Shown here: positions 59,393-64,000 of the stretch, in pieces
How the letters are laid out: every line of letters starts with the position of its first letter
Numbering within the stretch: the stretch's first letter is position 1
Assembly (NCBI RefSeq): GCF_963668215.1
Contig: NZ_OY764190.1
Span: 3,348,001-3,412,000 of the forward strand
Length of the DNA stretch: 64,000 nucleotides
Direction of reading: 5' to 3'
Source of the DNA: an uncultured Desulfosarcina sp.
GTDB taxonomy: Bacteria > Desulfobacterota > Desulfobacteria > Desulfobacterales > Desulfosarcinaceae
Notes under the pieces: generated by a model
The model's database searches: none
The model's input: only the letters and a program-made list of their open reading frames with translations
Told to the model about the DNA's origin: nothing
Translations under genes and position numbers: made by a program

Positions 59393-60337
59393 TTACTCCA
59401 CAGCCAGAGGTGTCAGCAGGGGCGCCACGTTCACCTGTTTTTCGATAAGGCCGTGCTTGAGGGCGAAATCGGCAAAGGCCTGCCACCGATCGGGATCGCA
59501 CACCTGCCCCTTGGCATAATAGGGCCGCGTCAGGTCGAAGGCGGCCGTTTCGACCTTGCGGTCGGCATCGGGAACGGCCTGAAAATAGGCTGCCAGGGCA
59601 GCCTCGGGCGATGCCTCGATCACCTCGATTCCCCGGGCCACCGCTTTCACGAAAGCCGCTATCCGTTTTTTCTCACGGGCAAGGGTCTCGGCGCCGCAGA
59701 TAAAGACCAGTTCGTCGTAGTCGGGGATGCCCCATTTCTCCAGCTCGAAGAATCCCGCCTCCAGGCCCTCGGCGGCCATGGTCACCGTCTCGTAGGTCTT
59801 GAACGGCCCCATGACCGCGTCCACCCGTCCGGCACTCAAGGCCGGTACGATGGAGAATCCCACGTTGACCAGGCGGTAGTTTTCGATGCCGTTGACCTTG
59901 GCGAAGGCATCCATGAGAACATCCATCAGGCCGGGAACCGTGTATCCGATGGTTTTGCCGTTCAAGTCGGCCGGTTTCGTGAAACCGCCGGATTTGAGAT
60001 AGAGCAGGGTGGTCAACGGATGCTCGATCAGCCGGCCCACGACGCGTACGTCGATTCCGCTGGCCGCGGCCATCACCGTCTGGGGTTCGTAGGAGACGGC
60101 CAGATCGACCTTTCCGGCGGCGGCCAGTTTCAGGGCGTCGGCCGTATCCGACGGGCTGAGAATTTCAACAGCCAACCCCTGCTCGTCAAAAAAGCCCTTC
60201 TCCCGGGCCACATAAATGGGCAGGTGGTCCACATTGGGAAACCAGTCCAGCATGAGGGTCAAAGGCGTTTCGGCCCAAAGCGGACTGTTCCAGGCCAGAC
60301 CGGTGCAGAGAATCAGGGCGAACAGAATGCGTTTCAT
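59393..60337 (-). CDS. ThiY-type thiamine-precursor ABC transporter substrate-binding protein
   Basis: A 314-residue NMT1/THI5-like periplasmic binding protein. Signal peptide FALILCTGLAWNSPLWAET, then LMLDWFPNVDHLPIYVAREKGFF, the family start for HMP/formylaminopyrimidine-binding proteins. ATG 60337 follows AGGAG and overlaps the permease stop (ATGA). It is the last gene of the TPP-riboswitch operon. Confidence 0.9.
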   Translation of the reverse strand: MKRILFALILCTGLAWNSPLWAETPLTLMLDWFPNVDHLPIYVAREKGFFDEQGLAVEILSPSDTADALKLAAAGKVDLAVSYEPQTVMAAASGIDVRVVGRLIEHPLTTLLYLKSGGFTKPADLNGKTIGYTVPGLMDVLMDAFAKVNGIENYRLVNVGFSIVPALSAGRVDAVMGPFKTYETVTMAAEGLEAGFFELEKWGIPDYDELVFICGAETLAREKKRIAAFVKAVARGIEVIEASPEAALAAYFQAVPDADRKVETAAFDLTRPYYAKGQVCDPDRWQAFADFALKHGLIEKQVNVAPLLTPLAVE

Positions 60338-61110
60338 TGAATCGTTTCTCCTATAGATGGTTGATCGGATGGGGCTTTCCATGACAGATACCGGTGTTCC
60401 AGCCAGCCCACCACGTGCCAGAGCGCCAGCCCCATCAGGGACAGCCAGAGTATGGCGGCAAAGACCCAGTCGGTTTTCAAACGGGCATTGGACTGGATCA
60501 TGAGATATCCCAAACCCTGCTGGGCGCCGACCCACTCGCCGATGATCGCTCCGATGGTGGCTACCGACACCCCCACCCGCAGCCCGGAAAAGAAATAGGG
60601 CAGGGCCCAGGGCCAGTAGAGCCGCCAAAGGGTCTGCCGGAAACTGGCACCCATCAGACGAAAAAGGACGCGATAGGCGTGATCGCAGCTTTTTAATCCT
60701 TCCAGCAGGCTGACCGTGATGGGAAAAAAGATGATCACGGCCGCCATCAGCACCTTGCTGGCCATGCCGTAGCCCAGCCAGACGACCAGCAAGGGAGCCA
60801 GGGCAAAAACCGGGATGGCCTGGGAAGCCACCAGGAATGGGGCCAGGGCTTTTTCCAGGGAGGGCCGGGCGAACATGATCACAGCCAGCGGAACGGCCAC
60901 GGCCAGCGCCAGGGCAATGCCCGCGACAATTTCCATCAGGGTGACGCCTGCGTGGGGCAGCAGTTGGGGCGCGTGAATCACCGACACCTTGAGAATTTGG
61001 CTGGGCGCGGGCAGGATGAAAGCGGGCAAGCCGCTGATCCGGCTGCCGACTTCCCAGAGGCAGAACAGCACCGTCAAAATGCAGATCGGTACAAGCCATG
61101 ACGATTTCAT
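60334..61110 (-). CDS. ThiX-type ABC transporter permease
   Basis: A 258-residue binding-protein-dependent permease with six hydrophobic segments and the EAA loop (EWVGAQQGLGYLMIQSNARLKTDW). It overlaps both neighbours by 4 bp, so the three transporter genes are tightly coupled. It should move a pyrimidine precursor of thiamine. Confidence 0.9.
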   Translation of the reverse strand: MKSSWLVPICILTVLFCLWEVGSRISGLPAFILPAPSQILKVSVIHAPQLLPHAGVTLMEIVAGIALALAVAVPLAVIMFARPSLEKALAPFLVASQAIPVFALAPLLVVWLGYGMASKVLMAAVIIFFPITVSLLEGLKSCDHAYRVLFRLMGASFRQTLWRLYWPWALPYFFSGLRVGVSVATIGAIIGEWVGAQQGLGYLMIQSNARLKTDWVFAAILWLSLMGLALWHVVGWLEHRYLSWKAPSDQPSIGETIQ

Positions 61111-61856
61111 GAGGCTCTTTTCTCCTGCAGCATGGCCAGCACCCGGTTTTTGATGGCCAGGAGAGCAGGGTCTTCCATGCGCCGCGGTTTGGGATGCTCC
61201 AGGGCCATGCGGGCCGCGACCTGCATGGGAGGTGGCGTCAGTACGAGCAATTCGTCGGCCAGCAGCAGCGCCTCATCGATATCGTGGGTGACCATGAGAA
61301 TGGTTTTGTTGAAATCGGTCTGCAGCAGGCCCAGCATCTCCTGCAGGCTGCGGCGGGTAATGGCGTCAAGGGCGGATAGGGGCTCGTCCAGCAATACGAT
61401 CTCACGGCCGAACATCAGGGTGCGGGCCAACGCACAGCGCTGGCGCATGCCGCCGGATACCATGGACGGCAGGTGGTTCTCGAAACCGGCCAGTCCCAGC
61501 CGGTCGAAAAGGCTTAGGATGCGCCGGCCGGATTTCTTTATCGGTTCCCCGGCAATGTCGGCCGGCAACCGGGCGTTGTCGGCCAGCCCCAGCCAGGGGA
61601 GCAGCAGGTCGGACTGCTGCATGTAGGCCGCCAGGCGATTGAGGTCGGGCACCGCCTTTTGACGCCATCGGATCCGCCCGGTCTCCATGGGCACCACCCC
61701 CATGAGCAGATCGAACAGCGTGCTCTTCCCGCAGCCCGAAGGGCCGATCAAGACGGTGAACCCGTTTTCCGGCACGGTCAGACTGACGTCCGAGACCACC
61801 CGAAGGCCGTTGAAATGCTTGGTCACATTTTCGATGATCAACAAACGACACCCCAC
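61107..61856 (-). CDS. ThiZ-type ABC transporter ATPase
   Basis: A 249-residue ATPase with Walker A GPSGCGKST, signature VSGGMRQR, Walker B VLLDEPLSALD and the switch His in VTHD. The start is GTG 61856 or a nearby TTG before LIIENV; no clear Shine-Dalgarno is seen, as expected if the site is held in the riboswitch leader. First gene of the operon. Confidence 0.9.
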   Translation of the reverse strand: MGCRLLIIENVTKHFNGLRVVSDVSLTVPENGFTVLIGPSGCGKSTLFDLLMGVVPMETGRIRWRQKAVPDLNRLAAYMQQSDLLLPWLGLADNARLPADIAGEPIKKSGRRILSLFDRLGLAGFENHLPSMVSGGMRQRCALARTLMFGREIVLLDEPLSALDAITRRSLQEMLGLLQTDFNKTILMVTHDIDEALLLADELLVLTPPPMQVAARMALEHPKPRRMEDPALLAIKNRVLAMLQEKRAS

Positions 61857-61908
61857 CGGAGTGCTGAATGAACCGGGGCGGCTGGGAGGAAGAAAGAAGT
61901 TATACAGT

Positions 61909-62001
61909 TGACTTCCCTACGCCGGCATGACCCGGATCAGGTTATAGGGGTCGAGGCTTTCAGCCTCCTCTCAGCCGATTCGACCGGCTCCCCCAGCAAA
62001 G
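61909..62001 (-). promoter_or_regulatory. TPP riboswitch (thi box)
   Basis: On the minus strand the conserved parts follow in order: GGGGGAGCC, GGCTGAGAGG, the stem GCTGAAAGC, then GACCCCTATAACCTGATCC and GGGTCATGCCGGCGTAGGGAAG. CTGAGA, ACCTGATC and GCGTAGGGA are the thiamine-pyrophosphate-binding core. It precedes the transporter operon by about 55 bp and identifies its substrate class. Confidence 0.95.
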
Positions 62002-62104
62002 AAGGATTATCCATTATCACCGCTTGCAACCGGTGTCAAACGAACAAAGATACTTCAGCAGGGCAATCGCATGTAGATTTTATGATAATGGAAACGCCAT
62101 ATTT

Positions 62105-62237
62105 CCCCCTCACCCTGTCCCTCTCCCTCCGGGGGAGAGGGAACGTTTTCCGGTTGCTACAAAGCCAACCCGGCTGCTTTCGAGGTTTCAGGAAAGCACT
62201 CCCTCGCCCCTTGAGGGGAGAGGGCCGGGGTGAGGGG
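62105..62237. repeat. Composite inverted-repeat element (MITE-like)
   Basis: CCCCCTCACCCTGTCCCTC near 62105 is answered by GCCGGGGTGAGGGG ending at 62237. Each end carries its own hairpin (CCCTCTCCC/GGGAGAGGG at the left; CCCTCGCCCC-TTGA-GGGGAGAGGG at the right). This CCCTCACCC/GGGTGAGGG type is a common dispersed intergenic repeat. It lies between the riboswitch and the photolyase 3' end, and the rest of 61857-62283 is empty apart from the riboswitch. Confidence 0.8.
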
Positions 62238-62283
62238 TGCATAAATCATCCTTTCAGGGTTACTTGCGATTGCCCTGGATACT

Positions 62284-63675
62284 TCAGTATTGAGACCGGT
62301 CGGCCTTGCGGCAAAGGGCCGCCACCTTTTCGACGTAGGCCTGGATGTCGCACTTGCGCTCGAGGCCCGAGGCAGCCATGTAGCGCACCTTGCCGAAAAT
62401 ATCCCGCTGGAACCAGGCGCGGTCGTGCAGCCCGAAAACCCAGCCTACGCCGGCAAAGGAATTGGGGTCGCGGCCGTCGATGAAGTACCGGTTGTTGAGG
62501 AAAAGCAGCGTGTCGTAGGCCTCCTGGGGCGATGGGGACCACTCCAGGACTTTTTTGCCCCAGTACATGCGCATGTAATTGTGCATGAATCCGGTGGCGC
62601 GCATCTCGGCCATGGCGGCATTCCAGTAGGGATCGTGGGTCCGGCCCGCCTCCAGGGTCTGCCGGTCGTAGGCAATCGGGCGTATGTCCGTGGCATGTTC
62701 GGCCAGGCTTTTCCGGGCCCAGGCGGGCAGGCAGGTGTATTGGTCGTAGTCCGGTGTATAATGGACGAAATTGACGGCCAGCTCCCGGCGCACGATCAAC
62801 TCTTCCAGGTAGGCGTCCCGGTCCTCCTGGGCACCGGTGGATGCATCGCGGATGGCCAGGGCCAGGGCCACCGGCGAGATCTGGCCGAAGTGCAGGTAGA
62901 GGCTCATATGGGAGATGTCGTCGGTCTGGGGCTGGTTGCGGTTGCGCGTGTAGCGGGCCAGACGACGGGAGATGAAATCCTGCAGACGCTTGCGGGCTTC
63001 TTCGGGGCCTCCTTTGAAGAAAACCGAGGCGGCAGGCACGGAATGGTCGAGATCGAGCCCCTCTATAATGCCGTCGATGTCGGCCAGGTCCAGCCCCGGC
63101 CATGAATTTTCATCCGATGGGTGTTCGGGACGGTAGCGGGGGCAGGGGGCCAGAAAGCGTTCCAGGCGGCGGTGAATCTTGGGCCGGATGGTCCGGGCCG
63201 CATACTCGGCCTTGGGCGAGGTGACGGCCACCGGCACGACCACATCCCCTTCAACAGCAAGGGCGCCGCAGTGGCAGGACTGCGAAACGGCCCGGCGCCA
63301 GGTTCGCTGATGGCGCGTGTAGCCCACATCGCAGACCAGCAGCGCTGCTTTTTTCAGCAGGGGGGTGAGCGCCGCTTGGGGATCGTCGCCTTTGATCACC
63401 TGCATGCCGATTCGACGGCGGGCCAGCTGCTCACGGGTTTGTGCAAGACCTTCCAGCATGAAGCGGTAGTGCCGCAGATTGGCTTCCGGATAGCGGTCGG
63501 TGAGGATGAAAATGACGCGTACCGGCAGATTCAGGCGGTTGGCATGGAAAATGGCGGTTTCCAGGGCCGGGTTGTCGTAAACCCGCTGGGACTGCTGCAT
63601 CCAGTACAGCACCCAGCCGCCTTTTTGGATGGGTCGGTCATTGAGCGCGGCAATGCGCTCGGGATCGATGTGCAT
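62284..63675 (-). CDS. Class II CPD photolyase
   Basis: A 463-residue deoxyribodipyrimidine photolyase repairing cyclobutane dimers with light and FAD. The N-terminal alpha/beta domain (GGWVLYWMQQSQRVYDNPALE) and the class II FAD-domain blocks ELIVRRELAVNFVHYTPDYD, GFMHNYMRMYWGKKVLEWSPSP and LNNRYFIDGRDPNSFAGVGW are complete. AAAGGAG lies 12-13 nt before the ATG, a rather long spacing. It suggests that the organism sees light at times. Confidence 0.94.
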   Translation of the reverse strand: MHIDPERIAALNDRPIQKGGWVLYWMQQSQRVYDNPALETAIFHANRLNLPVRVIFILTDRYPEANLRHYRFMLEGLAQTREQLARRRIGMQVIKGDDPQAALTPLLKKAALLVCDVGYTRHQRTWRRAVSQSCHCGALAVEGDVVVPVAVTSPKAEYAARTIRPKIHRRLERFLAPCPRYRPEHPSDENSWPGLDLADIDGIIEGLDLDHSVPAASVFFKGGPEEARKRLQDFISRRLARYTRNRNQPQTDDISHMSLYLHFGQISPVALALAIRDASTGAQEDRDAYLEELIVRRELAVNFVHYTPDYDQYTCLPAWARKSLAEHATDIRPIAYDRQTLEAGRTHDPYWNAAMAEMRATGFMHNYMRMYWGKKVLEWSPSPQEAYDTLLFLNNRYFIDGRDPNSFAGVGWVFGLHDRAWFQRDIFGKVRYMAASGLERKCDIQAYVEKVAALCRKADRSQY

Positions 63676-63707
63676 GACTTCCAGGACTCCTTTGCCGACC
63701 CATGGAT

Positions 63708-64000
63708 TCAGAATAGTGGAAACAGCTTTTCCAGGATATAGCCGACTCCCAAAAGAACATGGGTGAGCAGAATAAACGTTACGTTGTCCGCCATGGCTGG
63801 AATCAGTCTGCCCCTGTCGCGATATTCCTTTGATCCCCGCATGGCTTTAACGGCCCATGGCAGGCCAAGCAGTGCAATCAGGCAATATACCGGCATGACC
63901 ACCCTGCCGAGTACAAAGGTTGCCAGCACACAGGCGATAATCCAGCCATACACCGCCATGGTGGCGATGCTGAATAACCTGGCCGCGGCATCCATGCCGA
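63708..64000 (-). CDS. UbiA-family prenyltransferase, C-terminal part (cut by window end)
   Basis: The visible ~97 residues hold three hydrophobic helices and the C-terminal pattern RGRLIPAMADNVTFILLTHVLLGVGYIL of UbiA-type aromatic prenyltransferases. The frame is open to the window end, so the N-terminal catalytic half with the Asp-rich motifs is outside. It lies 32 bp upstream of the photolyase on the same strand. Confidence 0.7.
   Translation of the reverse strand, partial: GMDAAARLFSIATMAVYGWIIACVLATFVLGRVVMPVYCLIALLGLPWAVKAMRGSKEYRDRGRLIPAMADNVTFILLTHVLLGVGYILEKLFPLF

Overview
The window looks like a chromosomal piece of an anaerobic Desulfobacterota species, probably a Desulfosarcina/Desulfobacteraceae-type sulfate reducer. 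This is inferred from gene content and protein style: ADP-forming acyl-CoA synthetase, a CoA-transferase fused to an acetyltransferase, a single-chain pyruvate:ferredoxin oxidoreductase, many PAS sensors and sigma-54 control. No rRNA, tRNA, CRISPR array, integrase or intact transposase was found.

Layout. (1) 1-8.9 kb, plus strand: acetyl-CoA/pyruvate metabolism (ADP-forming acyl-CoA synthetase, acetyl-CoA hydrolase/transferase-GNAT fusion, nifJ), then two small heat-shock proteins with their own promoter and terminators. (2) 9.5-20.5 kb, minus strand: one long directon running from a small ABM-domain protein through a GlsB-type membrane protein, a CBS protein, two GT4 glycosyltransferases, a tiny helical protein, two GH130 enzymes, an orphan PTS enzyme I and a UbiB-type kinase. 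(3) 20.8-22.2 kb: a PAS/AAA+/Fis sigma-54 activator. (4) 22.8-24.5 kb: groEL preceded by a groES cut down to 20 codons. (5) 42.1-24.6 kb, minus strand: a second, very long directon: Spy/CpxP-like periplasmic protein, B12-binding protein, hflK-hflC, two small proteins, ftsH, cardiolipin synthase, a DnaG-like primase, a LapA-type fragment, glycogen phosphorylase, YHS protein, broken receiver, diguanylate cyclase, broken Pat-like protein acetyltransferase, hemolysin III, a pfkB stub and pyruvate kinase. A divergent universal stress protein follows at 42.5 kb. (6) 43-52 kb: lower-GC accessory DNA with orphan small genes, a cold-shock protein, an M81 (MlrC-like) peptidase and a DgcN/ornithine-racemase-like pair that suggests D-amino-acid catabolism. 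(7) 52-64 kb: a four-PAS hybrid histidine kinase, larB, a LapG/LapD adhesin-control pair, a TPP-riboswitch-controlled thiamine-precursor ABC transporter, a class II photolyase and the end of a UbiA-type prenyltransferase.

The most interesting reading is that regions 2-5 form one sigma-54-controlled stress/energy-limitation island. Sixteen-bp dyads related to TGGTCACATATGACCA occur in tandem with the same 17-bp period at two places only: between the activator gene and the first directon, and upstream of the second directon. Each array lies about 100-150 bp upstream of a -24/-12-like sequence pointing into its directon. The neighbouring AAA+ activator is the natural candidate to bind them. The payload combines proteostasis (Hsp20, GroEL, FtsH-HflKC), polysaccharide mobilisation (GH130, GlgP), lower glycolysis (pyk, pfkB stub), membrane remodelling (Cls) and second-messenger output.

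The second striking feature is decay by deletion inside this island. groES, pfkB, the Pat-like gene (two internal deletions, a frame change and a TAG), a receiver, a B12-binding radical-SAM gene (radical-SAM core missing), an hsp20 3' end behind ftsH and a LapA domain are all remnants, while their start or stop signals and operon spacing often persist.
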